From contig CBDCQQ010000005.1 of assembly GCA_965220665.1 (NCBI GenBank), positions 248,001 to 312,000 of the forward strand: a DNA stretch of 64,000 nt, written 5' to 3'. Source of the stretch: JAJDZL01 sp965220665 (GTDB lineage: Bacteria > Pseudomonadota > Gammaproteobacteria > Arenicellales > JAJDZL01). The notes under the pieces are model-generated. The model saw nothing but the letters and a program-made list of their open reading frames with translations, was not told the origin of the DNA and ran no database searches. A program made the position numbers and the translations under genes. Of this stretch, positions 17,934 through 27,000 are shown one piece after another (position 1 is the stretch's first letter; every line of letters starts with the position of its first letter).

Positions 17934-18947
17934 TTAAGGAATAGCGACGACTGAGATGAGTTCACGAATGACCTCATCAACGTCAACACTCTCTGCGTCG
18001 GCTTCATAGGTTAGAAGTATCCGGTGACGCAATGTATCAAGTGCAACCTGCTGAACATCTTCCGGTGAAACATAGTCCCGTCCTTCTATCCAGGCGCGGG
18101 CGCGGGCACACACGTCAAGCGCAATTGTGCCACGGGGGCTGGCACCCACCGCAATCCAACTGTCAAGTTCTGATGAGTATCGATGACTGTTTCGCGACGC
18201 ATCAACCAGTTCAATGATGTATTGCTCAACTGTCGGTGCCATGTGGATGGAAAATATTTCCCTGCGTGCTGCCGCGATGGTGTCATATGTGATCTGTGCG
18301 TCTTCAGACTTCGGATCCAATGCCTCGCCGGTCGCTTCGGCGCGCACGATTTTCAGTATCTCGTGTTCCTGTGATTTTTCGGGGTATGCCACACGAACGT
18401 GCATCAGAAATCGATCTCTTTGGGCTTCAGGAAGCGGGTACGTCCCTTCATGCTCGATCGGGTTTTGGGTTGCCATCACCATAAACAGCTTTGGGAGTTG
18501 ATAGGTTTTGCTGCCTACTGTGATCTGACGCTCTTCCATCGCTTCAAGAAGAGCTGACTGAACCTTAGCCGGGGCCCGATTGATTTCATCAGCAAGAACA
18601 ATTTCATGAAACAGTGGTCCTGGTCTGAATTCAAAAGTCCCCAGTTCCGGACGATAAACCTCAGTTCCGGTGAGATCTGCCGGTAACAGATCGGGTGTAA
18701 ACTGAATGCGATGAAACTCGCCGGCAATCAGGTTCGCCAGGGCTTTGACCGAACGCGTCTTGGCAAGTCCCGGAAAACCCTCAAGCAATAGGTGACCACC
18801 GCACAGAAGTGCGATGAGTAATCGATCTATCAGTGCTGACTGGCCAACAATTTCTTTCGAGAGTTGCTCCGGCAATTCGCGAAGCTGCGAAATTGACGAT
18901 GATGCTTTGTCAGCTTTCCAGACGATGTCCCCGATTCCAGTCCGCAT
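17934..18947 (-). CDS. MoxR-family AAA+ ATPase
   Basis: A 337-residue AAA+ protein. Walker A GFPGLAKT is at 57-64, Walker B LADEINRAPAKVQSALLEAMEE at about 117-138, sensor 1 ATQNPIEHEGTYPLPEAQ near 160, and the C-terminal lid carries GASPRGTIAL. MoxR ATPases act as chaperones that insert cofactors or assemble complexes with VWA partners, which are encoded directly downstream. It is the first gene of the six-gene Bat operon; 26 bp separate it from the hydrolase gene upstream. Confidence 0.92.
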   Translation of the reverse strand: MRTGIGDIVWKADKASSSISQLRELPEQLSKEIVGQSALIDRLLIALLCGGHLLLEGFPGLAKTRSVKALANLIAGEFHRIQFTPDLLPADLTGTEVYRPELGTFEFRPGPLFHEIVLADEINRAPAKVQSALLEAMEERQITVGSKTYQLPKLFMVMATQNPIEHEGTYPLPEAQRDRFLMHVRVAYPEKSQEHEILKIVRAEATGEALDPKSEDAQITYDTIAAARREIFSIHMAPTVEQYIIELVDASRNSHRYSSELDSWIAVGASPRGTIALDVCARARAWIEGRDYVSPEDVQQVALDTLRHRILLTYEADAESVDVDEVIRELISVVAIP

Positions 18948-18973
18948 ATCACTCGCTTCAAAACTAAAGAAAT

Positions 18974-19744
18974 TTATGTAATGTGTTTGTTGAAAAAATC
19001 CAAAGTTCGCGACCAGGCTAGCATGGCATCTTCAGCATCATGCCGGGCAGTCGTAGGATTAGCAAACCCGTGATCGGCCTCATACCAAAAGTTGGCATAT
19101 GTTTTACCAGCCGCATCCATGGACTTCTCGAAGACTGAAACCATATCCCGATTGATAAATTGGTCGGCGGTTGCAAAGTGCCCCATCACCGGACCCTGCA
19201 AGCTGCTCACCTCCTCAGCACTCTTTTCGCAGCGACCATAATAGATTACTGTCGCATCAACAGGGGTTGCCAGCGACGCGTTCAACGACCAGCCACCACC
19301 AAAACACCAGCCGACAGTACCGACCTTCCCATTCGATTTGGGATGGTTTCGCAGCCAGTCGATCCAGGTCACGAGGGCTTCTGTCGCTACATCTGGTTGG
19401 ACATTCTGCATTAGCTGTCGAGCCTTGTCTGGCGATTCAGCAACTTGTTTTTGATACAAATCAACTGCAAGCGATAAAAAACCGGCTTCGGCAAATTTGG
19501 GAACCACGCTTCGAATTTGATCATTCAGTCCCCACCATTCGTGAATCAGTAAAACAGCACCGGCAGGTTCTGTCTCCGGTTCCAGAAAGTAGCCGGTCAG
19601 TGGTTCATCTGACGTCCATGTTTCAACAGAAACATTGTCCTGATTTGCAGAACTAACGGAAACTTTTCCAACTGTTGCAACAGCTAGCGGGACTCCGCCG
19701 ATCACCTTGAGTGCACTTCTTCTATTCGTCATGACTTCCTCCAA
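18974..19744 (-). CDS. dienelactone-hydrolase-family protein, exported
   Basis: A 256-residue alpha/beta hydrolase. The N-terminus (TNRRSALKVIGG followed by a hydrophobic stretch) looks like a twin-arginine-type signal, suggesting export. The DLH signature is intact: VLLIHEWWGLNDQIR, the nucleophile elbow GWCFGGGWS with Cys as nucleophile, an Asp near ATADQF, and HGFANP at the end for the His. The true substrate is unknown; most such proteins are not chlorocatechol enzymes. A promoter lies just upstream (19754-19781), so it may head the transcript that continues into moxR. Confidence 0.85.
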   Translation of the reverse strand: MEEVMTNRRSALKVIGGVPLAVATVGKVSVSSANQDNVSVETWTSDEPLTGYFLEPETEPAGAVLLIHEWWGLNDQIRSVVPKFAEAGFLSLAVDLYQKQVAESPDKARQLMQNVQPDVATEALVTWIDWLRNHPKSNGKVGTVGWCFGGGWSLNASLATPVDATVIYYGRCEKSAEEVSSLQGPVMGHFATADQFINRDMVSVFEKSMDAAGKTYANFWYEADHGFANPTTARHDAEDAMLAWSRTLDFFNKHIT

Positions 19745-19753
19745 ATATTAGAT

Positions 19754-19781
19754 GGTATAACAGATTTAATATTGTGGTCAA
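19754..19781 (-). promoter_or_regulatory. sigma-70-type promoter of the hydrolase/MoxR/Bat operon
   Basis: On the minus strand TTGACC (19781-19776), a 16-base spacer and TATACC (19759-19754) lie just upstream of the hydrolase start, with an AGGAAG ribosome site after it. Spacing to the start codon is short, about 10 bases. Confidence 0.45.
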
Positions 19782-20061
19782 TTCTTCGAATTAATGAAAT
19801 TGGTATATAAGCGTGCTATGTATCACACCAATTGGCTTTCGCCAACGGGCAGGACTACGAACTTAACAGGCTAAATTTTTGTCACTTGGATTGTGAATCG
19901 ACTTTTTACTTAATCTGGCGATTGATGAGTTGAAACCGCGGTATGAGTTCCTCTGTCTCATTTTTAAGGCACAGCATGTCAAGTTGATTAAATCAATTGA
20001 GCCGAACGACCATGCCTGATGCTCGACACAAACACTCATTTTTTAAAATTTAGATGGATTC

Positions 20062-20134
20062 ATGCACCAAAATGGTACATTTCCACGGTGTTCGCCCGGC
20101 GAACAGTACTACTCAATGCACCATTTTGATACAT
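20062..20134. repeat. 73-bp nested inverted-repeat structure
   Basis: Outer arms ATGCACCAAAATGGTACAT (20062-20080) and ATGCACCATTTTGATACAT (20116-20134) are inverted copies, 16 of 19 positions matching. Each arm is itself close to a palindrome. Inside lies a perfect 17-bp palindrome, TGTTCGCC-C-GGCGAACA (20089-20105). The spacers are 8 and 10 bases. It lies 20 bp past the stop of the Rpn gene, without a T-run. The rest of 19782-20153 shows nothing else. Confidence 0.6.
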
Positions 20135-20153
20135 AACAGTCTCATCAGGAATA

Positions 20154-21260
20154 TCAGGATGAGTTCGAATTTCCGGATTTCAGTCCCTCGTTAACGCCTT
20201 TACCGTTGAATACTTCTTCCAAAGAATTCGCGCCAATGATCCGGTTGGTCCACTTATCAAGCTGCTCAAATTGAGCTGAATCAATACGCTTCAAATCCGC
20301 GGCTGGCACAGTGCCAAACTTTTGCGCTAACAGATTCTGCAGGGTGCGTCGAATTCCTTCTTCCAGACCTAATTTGCGTCCTTCCTGTTTCGTGTTCTCT
20401 TCCCAACTGTTTATGGATTTTCTGAACTGCTCACCCATGTAATCCATCTCTATGCCCTCCATTAATTTGGCAAATTGTCGAAAATTTGTGCTGACGTGAA
20501 TGACAAAAAAATCAATAAACACCTGCTTTAATTCCCGATCCTCCGGTGTATCCGACAGCCATCTTTGCACTGCCTGCACGGCTGTCCAGGCCTGAGTGCC
20601 TGTGCGACTGTGGATTATACCGAGCAGTGCCAGGTAAAGCGAGCGCTGTGTGGGCAGCTACTCCACCACCTGCTGCGGTTCCTCGATCAGCTGATAGCCG
20701 ATTGATGGCAGGTGCGCCTGTAATTCAGCATCGTCAAGCTGGTCAAACATCCGGTGAACATTGCGCTGCACGTTCCAGCGCCGTTCGCCGTGATAGCACA
20801 CCGTGGCGAGCACTGGCGGCAGGCAGTATTTATTATGAAACTCGCACTCTTTGGTCAGGGATTCGAGTAGCAGTGCGCTATACACCAGGATGCGTAGTGG
20901 CATATTGGGGTCTGGCCGGCTCTGGAACTCGAACGGGAAGCAGATCAGATCAGTTGAGTGTTTGAGCGTGCACAGCCACACGGTGTCGGTATAGCGCACT
21001 TTGAAGTCTTTTGAGATGAGCTCGGCGGGTGCGTGTTTGAGGGTTGCGAAGTCGAGCTGACTGATGAGGTGTGGGTGGCTGCGGAAGATTTCCCGAAGTG
21101 CATCCTCAACGAACTTTCGGTAGGAGAAGAAGTCCTTGTACTTGGGGTCTTTTCGATCAACACTCATCAGGTCACCGGCTAATGGATCAGGCATAAATGT
21201 CTTTGGCTGCTGTACCTTGACCTGGTCAACACAATTGCCTGACGAGGACTTGATATACAA
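20154..21260 (-). pseudogene. Rpn/YhgA-family recombination-promoting nuclease, interrupted by one amber codon
   Basis: The two halves (20658-21260, 200 codons; 20154-20657) are in the same frame, separated by a single TAG at 20658-20660. The 26 codons between that stop and the next GTG start are open and read naturally (LPTQRSLYLALLG). Reading through gives about 368 residues. The first half has the PD-(D/E)XK-type core of the family: an Asp near STDLICFPFEFQSRPD, with E-F-Q as the catalytic E-x-Q. The second half has the helical QEGRKLGLEEGIRRTLQNLL tail. In intact relatives the DNA nuclease promotes RecA-independent recombination. One base change explains the break. Confidence 0.85.
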
Positions 21261-21389
21261 CGGCCCAGGTTAATAATGAACCATGAAGCATTAACTGGCA
21301 ACGATTAATTCAATTTCCAATAGCAACAGTTTTTTCGAGATGAGAACATGGACATTCCGACTGCCACGATAACAGTCTGAAAAGGTGGC

Positions 21390-21563
21390 ATGGAAAGCAA
21401 GCGGCACAAGAAATTCAATCGCACCGTCGAATGCGATGATAATGAGTTGCGGTACAGGTTAGGGGGTGAGTTCCGACATTCTAAGTTCACACCGATTGCA
21501 GTGGTGAAACAGGCATATATTGTCGTTAAACTGAACAACAGGCAACAGCCAAGACGCGGCTAG
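21390..21563 (+). CDS. possible small protein, unknown
   Basis: A 57-codon frame with ATG 21390 preceded by AAAGGTGG at a good distance. The product is basic and hydrophilic, MESKRHKKFNRTVE at the start and PIAVVKQAYIVVKLNN near the end. No family is recognised. It lies alone between the Rpn pseudogene and the HipB gene, on the same strand as hipBA but upstream of their promoter. It could equally be chance. Confidence 0.25.
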   Translation: MESKRHKKFNRTVECDDNELRYRLGGEFRHSKFTPIAVVKQAYIVVKLNNRQQPRRG

Positions 21564-21591
21564 ATTCTAGGCGAAATTCTGTAAAGAAGAC

Positions 21592-21620
21592 TCGACAAAT
21601 CTGCATGAAAGCACTATAAT
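21592..21620 (+). promoter_or_regulatory. sigma-70 promoter of hipBA
   Basis: TCGACA (21592-21597), a 17-base spacer and a perfect TATAAT (21615-21620) lie about 60 bp upstream of the HipB-like start. Confidence 0.75.
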
Positions 21621-21649
21621 GATTTACATATATATCATAAAGTTATTTC

Positions 21650-21669
21650 ATGGTTCATGTGTAAACCAT
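21650..21669. promoter_or_regulatory. candidate HipB operator
   Basis: ATGGTT (21650-21655) and AACCAT (21664-21669) form an inverted repeat with an 8-base centre, between the promoter and the HipB-like start. The E. coli HipB operator also has short inverted arms around 8 bases (TATCC and GGATA), so this fits autoregulation by the antitoxin. Confidence 0.55.
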
Positions 21670-21678
21670 TTTATATCG

Positions 21679-22017
21679 ATGCCCAAGTCTATAACACGCA
21701 CCTACTCACGCTATACTCAAACGGCGACTACCCTTCTCGGACAGTTGATTCGTGTAGCGCGAAATAAACATAAATTCACTGCGCAGGAAGTGGCAGACCG
21801 CGCTGGAATCTCCAGAGGACTGTTACGGCGCATTGAGAAAGGTAATCTCAAATGTGATATTGGCGTAGTATTTGAAGTCGCGGCCATAGTCGGAGTAAAA
21901 CTGTTTGATGCCGATCAGAGAACACTGACGAAGCATCTACACCGTACCGAAGAGCAGCTGGAATTGTTGCCGAAATCTGTTCGCAACAAAACTAAAGCGG
22001 TACACGATGACTTCTAG
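21679..22017 (+). CDS. hipB: HipB-like XRE-family antitoxin
   Basis: A 112-residue DNA-binding protein with a helix-turn-helix at about 30-75 (LIRVARNKHKFTAQEVADRAGISRGLLRRIEKG). The start at 21679 was chosen because the upstream frame (from 21619) lies over the promoter and operator. The stop overlaps the hipA start by 11 bases. Expected role: bind and neutralise the HipA kinase and repress the operon through the inverted repeat at 21650-21669. The C-terminal 35 residues are not in the HTH domain and may contact the toxin. Confidence 0.88.
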   Translation: MPKSITRTYSRYTQTATTLLGQLIRVARNKHKFTAQEVADRAGISRGLLRRIEKGNLKCDIGVVFEVAAIVGVKLFDADQRTLTKHLHRTEEQLELLPKSVRNKTKAVHDDF

Positions 22018-23266
22018 TAGCAGGAAAGAAGCATTCGTCTGGATTTGGTTGCCAAACGCAACAGAACCTGTTGTAGCCGGACGGCTGGAAGCTGACAATG
22101 GCAATGTCCAGTTCAACTACGGCAAGAGTTATCTTGAACGGATTGGTGATAGCAACCCTGCAATTTCGATTTATGAACCGGAATTGCCCTTGCAAACTGG
22201 GATATTACCCCTATCAGAAGGTTTGACTATGCCCGGCTGTATCCGGGATGCTGCACCTGATGCATGGGGACGACGTGTCATTATCAATAAACTATTGGGA
22301 CGCAAGGGGCCGAACACAGACACTGATGAGTTGGATGAATTGACGTATCTACTGGAATCCGGTTCAGATCGGGCCGGTGCACTCGACTTTCAACACTCAC
22401 CAACTGAATACGTGCAGCGTGCTGTGCAAAACGCAAGCATAGAAGAACTGATTGAATCCTCCGATCGAGTTGAAAAAGGGGTTCTTCTCACGCCTGAGTT
22501 GGATGAAGCTTTGTTCCATGGCAGTTCGATCGGCGGAGCGCGTCCAAAAGCCTTAATTCAAGATCAAAATAAGAAGTACATTGCAAAGTTTTCCTCTAGT
22601 ACTGATCTCTACAGTGTCATCAAAGCTGAGTTTATCGCAATGCGGCTAGCAGCGTTGGCAGATCTATATGTTGCACCGGTCCAGCTGACCAAGGCAGCTG
22701 GTAAAGACGTGCTCCTGATCGAGAGATTTGATCGCATTCCAAAACACAATGCCTGGCTGCGTAAGGCAATGGTCTCTGCATTAACATTGCTCGGCCTTGA
22801 TGAAATGATGGCGCGTTATGCTAGTTACGAAACCTTCGCTGAAATCATCCGTCACCGCTTCGCAAACCCTAGACAAACCCTTCGGGAAGTGTTCTCCCGG
22901 CTCGTTTTCAACATTCTTTGCGGTAATACTGATGATCACGCACGCAACCACGCAGCTTTTTGGGATGGCAAAGATTTGACACTCACACCTGCCTATGACA
23001 TATGTCCACAAAACCGCACAGGTAACGAAGCCTCACAAGCGATGTTGATCTGCGGTAACAACAACCTCAGCTGGCTAAAAGCCTGTCTTGAAACAGCACA
23101 TAACTTCTTGCTGTCTGAGGAGGAAGCCCGCAAGATTTTTGAAAAGCTCATAACCGCTATTGAACAACATTGGGACACCGCATGCGAAGAAGCCGAACTT
23201 ACCGATGCGGACAAGAAACTTCTATGGGGGAGACAGTTTCTAAACACTTTTTCAATTGAACAATAG
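22007..23266 (+). CDS. hipA: HipA-family serine/threonine kinase toxin
   Basis: A 419-residue protein of the HipA family, whose members phosphorylate glutamyl-tRNA synthetase or related targets and cause growth arrest and persistence. The N-terminal subdomain (about 1-110) is followed by GGARPKA near 176 (glycine-rich loop), GNTDDHARN at 306-314 with catalytic Asp309, and YDICP at 330-334, the DFG-like metal site. All the key residues look intact. It overlaps hipB and is likely cotranscribed. Bacteriostatic action is inferred from the family, not seen. Confidence 0.88.
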   Translation: MTSSSRKEAFVWIWLPNATEPVVAGRLEADNGNVQFNYGKSYLERIGDSNPAISIYEPELPLQTGILPLSEGLTMPGCIRDAAPDAWGRRVIINKLLGRKGPNTDTDELDELTYLLESGSDRAGALDFQHSPTEYVQRAVQNASIEELIESSDRVEKGVLLTPELDEALFHGSSIGGARPKALIQDQNKKYIAKFSSSTDLYSVIKAEFIAMRLAALADLYVAPVQLTKAAGKDVLLIERFDRIPKHNAWLRKAMVSALTLLGLDEMMARYASYETFAEIIRHRFANPRQTLREVFSRLVFNILCGNTDDHARNHAAFWDGKDLTLTPAYDICPQNRTGNEASQAMLICGNNNLSWLKACLETAHNFLLSEEEARKIFEKLITAIEQHWDTACEEAELTDADKKLLWGRQFLNTFSIEQ

Positions 23267-23363
23267 GAGCACAATAACGATTGCCCAGTCGTATTCAGCC
23301 TATTTCAATAGTCGAGAAATTAAATCTCCAAATGAAACGAAGATTCTGAAATAGAGGAAAACA

Positions 23364-23882
23364 GTGCCAATCGTAACAATCTTCGTCAATGGGAGGCAAG
23401 TAAATACTTTAAAGGAGTATCTCCGACCTTGCCTTCGAGCTGTGTTCATCGGCTTCAACCCATCTCCAAAATCGGTTGATGTGGGGCACTATTAACAAGG
23501 GCGACAGAGTGTTTGGTTTTAGAATCAGTTGCAAGAATACAAAATTGTCCCCAAGCTCCCTTTTGGGAGGCAGGACGTTGCTGCTTTTGAGCAGGGTTTT
23601 GGATTTGCTGACCTGGTTCGAATTCCTACCAGAAATTCGCAAGTTCTTTTTCCAAATGGAATTCGAAATGGTAAGTTATCCTTGATAGAGAGACTCAATA
23701 CACTAGGTGACCCACATCCGATGATTGTTTTCCGGTACCCAGATATAGCAAATAGATGCGACGAATCTATATTTGAGCAGGCGGGATTTTCAATATCAAA
23801 AATGCCGAGCCAATTCGAGGCGCCAGAGAAAAAACGGTATGCCATGAAATTGCTCGCTAAGCAATTGTCAAATAATGGATGA
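23364..23882 (+). pseudogene. mismatch-specific uracil-DNA glycosylase (Mug/TDG type), two in-frame stops
   Basis: One frame from GTG 23364 reads as a complete small glycosylase of 172 codons if TAA at 23493-23495 and TAG at 23520-23522 are ignored. Before the stops, LRPCLRAVFIGFNPSPKSVDVGHY matches the active-site region of the family (the G-x-N-P motif, then G-H/F). After the stops, FGFADLVRIPTRNS matches the GVTKLVDRPT-type segment of Mug, and a KMPSQFEAP stretch stands where LPNPSGL is usual. Length is right for the family. The first product would be only 43 residues, so the gene is dead unless both stops are read through. Confidence 0.7.
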
Positions 23883-24021
23883 GTCGTTACAAAATGAGAG
23901 TTCGTCAGGATCAAGCAGGTTTCGAATGGTTAGACAAACGAGAACTGATGTGACGCAGCATGTGCGATTGACAATATCTCCGATTTTGGTGTTTGTTTCC
24001 ATTAGTGTATGTAGGCGTTAG

Positions 24022-27000
24022 ATGAAAAAAGACACACCTTCAACTACGTTGAGTTTTCTCCCTGAAATCCTACCTCGACCTTGGCCTCTAGATCCGCAAT
24101 ATGGCGCACGTCCAATTGCTCTGTTTACCGGTAATGGGGCCATGGCATTAGAAGTGGCAGTCGCGCAAGCGAATCGTTTACCAAACCGTCCCACCCTAAT
24201 AAGAATGTGGAGGGCCCGCAAAACAGGACGTTCCGCACCCTTACTTTTGGTTGTTCTGCACTCAAATGGTGCTTCGGTCATTGGAGCAACAGGCGAGGTT
24301 CCACCTGTATATGATGAAATGGATGTCGGACAGGTTGAACGGCTGTGCCGCGAAGTCCTTAGCCAGCCTGATCGGCACTCAGCACTTCATTTGCTTTCTC
24401 AGGCCTTACCTACTTTGGAAACAGCACTTCCCGGAATAACAAATGAAGGCTTGCTTGCTCTCCACGAACTGGAACATGGCGTTCCAAAACGCTCAGACTG
24501 GGTCCAAGCTGGAAAAAAAGCACAAGTTGCATCAATCAAGCGTGGCGACGATATGTTGAGTGCATTGGGTTTTAGAGTCGAGCCTCTGGATAAACTGACC
24601 AACCTTTTGCGTAGTGGAGAAAGGAGTGTCGCACTTGCAGTGATGCTGCGTGAAAATGAAACGGCAGAAACCGGATCTGAGCGGTTTAGCAGCCTATCAC
24701 CCATCAGTTATGCGTTGAAAAAAGCAGACGACAACAATCTTGGTTGGGTAATTCTGACTCAAGGCAACAGAATTCGTCTTTACTCGACATCTGTTGATTC
24801 AGGAGTAGGTCGCCGCGGCCGTACCGAAACATACATTGAATGCCAGCCTACTTTGTTATCTGATGAACACTTGGCATATCTTTGGCTGATCTTTTCAGCG
24901 GAAGCATTGGTGCCGAATGGCAGTCTGTATGAAATCTTGGGTGAATCGCAACGGTTTGCGGGAGATCTGGCTGTACGTTTACGCGAACGCATTTACAACC
25001 ATGTTGTGCCAGAACTTGCGCAGGGCATTGCTGCTGCACGAAGCATCGATCATACGAGCACCGAAGATATCAGTCTTACGTATGAAATGGCCCTGACAGT
25101 TCTGTTCCGTCTGCTGTTCATTGCGTATGCAGAAGACCGGGATCTTCTTCCCTATCGATTCAATGATGCTTATCGAACACGTTCGCTGAAACAGAAGGCG
25201 CAAGAACTGTCAGAATTTGTTGCGCAAGATACTCCGATTGCGGCGGGAGATTTTCATTGGCAAGAAACCTCTGTGTTGTGGCAGGCAGTAGCTGAAGGCA
25301 ACCCCGAATGGGGAGTGCCTGCTTATGACGGCGGATTGTTTTCAACTGACGAAGCGGTTTCGAAAGCGGGTGCGGAATTGGCAGATATTACATTGACCAA
25401 CGAGTGTTTTGAGACAGCACTCCGTCACCTTCTCGTAATAGAAACCCCAGAGGGTGTACCTGGGCCAGTCGATTTTCGCTCACTGGGCGTACGTGAATTT
25501 GGCACCGTTTATGAAGGTCTCTTGGAATCGGAGCTGGCGATTGCGACAAGCAACCTGATCGTTAAAGAGAAAAAGAAAAAGGGGCAGACAGAGTCAGTGT
25601 ATGTACCCGCAGAGAAAGGAGAAACTCCCGACGTGGCAGTCGGAGAAGTTTATTTGCATAACCGTTCGGGAGTTCGCAAGTCCACAGGGAGTTACTACAC
25701 CAAGCCATTTGCTGTAGATCATCTTTTGAATGGGTCGCTTGAACCAGCGATAACGGATCATTTTGCCCGTATTGCTGAATTGGATGATACAGACGCAGCT
25801 GAAGCATTCTTTGATTTTCGAGTAGCTGATATTGCAATGGGCTCAGGCCACTTCCTGATTAGTGCAATCGATCGAATTGAGAAGCGTATGGCAGATCATC
25901 TTGCGGAAAGAAGACTGCCGGGCGTTCACCGTGACCTAGAAAAACTTCGTACTGTTGCCGTTCGCGAGCTGGGAGAACTTGGTGAAAGTACGACGATAGA
26001 AGACAGTCAACTGCTGCGGCGAATGATCGCTCGGCACTGCATTTACGGCGTTGATCTCAACGGCCTTGCGGTGCAGCTCGCGCGTTTGTCAGTCTGGGTT
26101 CATACTTTCGTACCGGGGCTGCCACTTTCCTTCCTGGATCACAATCTCGTACATGGTAATGCGCTGGTTGGTGTTGGCACTCTCAACGAAATCAAGGAAC
26201 GTTTTGAAGAACTTACTTTGTCAATATTTCAAGTTGATGTAGAAAGCTTACTGGGCAAAGCGATACCCCCGCTGAGGCGACTTGCAAACATCAACGATTC
26301 ATCGTTGCAAGACATCGCTGTTGCCCGAGAGGCAGCGGTAGAAGCGCGCACAGCGATCAGTGACACGGAAGCGCTTTGTGACCTGATTACTGCCCAGTCT
26401 GTTTCGGAAAACCAAAAGGTAATTGGATTCCAATTCGATAAATGGAAGGACCACGAATATAAGGATTGTCAAGTGGAAGCTGTCCAAATTGCCCGTCAGG
26501 ATCTGACTGAATTCAAAGTCCTTCATTTTCCGGTGGCTTTTCCGGAAGTTTTCCTTCGCGACCGCCAAGGATTTGACGTCATTCTGGGCAATCCGCCCTG
26601 GCAAGAAGCGACCATTGAAGAAGATGCATTTTGGGCGCGTCAATTTCCCGGCCTGCGCTCACTTCCGCAACGGGCACAGGAAGTGGAGAAAAAGCGTTTA
26701 CGGGGAGAGCGATCAGATTTGGTATCGCAATATGAAGACGAACTGAGAGAAAACCAACAGTTACGCAGGGTATTGGCGGGAGGGGCATTTCCTGGCATGG
26801 GAACTGGGGATCCCGATCTTTACAAGGCGTTCTGCTGGCGATTCTGGCACTTGACGGCCGCAGAAGCGGGACGAATTGGTGTTGTATTACCGCGTAGCGC
26901 GCTTGCTGCCAAAGGTTCGGAAGAGTTTCGACAAACAGTTTTCGCCAATGCAGCAGAGGTTGATGTGACTATGTTGCTTAATCGAGCAGGATGGGTGTTT

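Noticed and set aside
20658..23522. Stop codon reassignment suggested by in-frame TAG and TAA in the Rpn and glycosylase genes
   Set aside because: TAA, TAG and TGA all end intact genes in this window, and a TGA also interrupts the FAH remnant. Ordinary gene decay explains the three cases.
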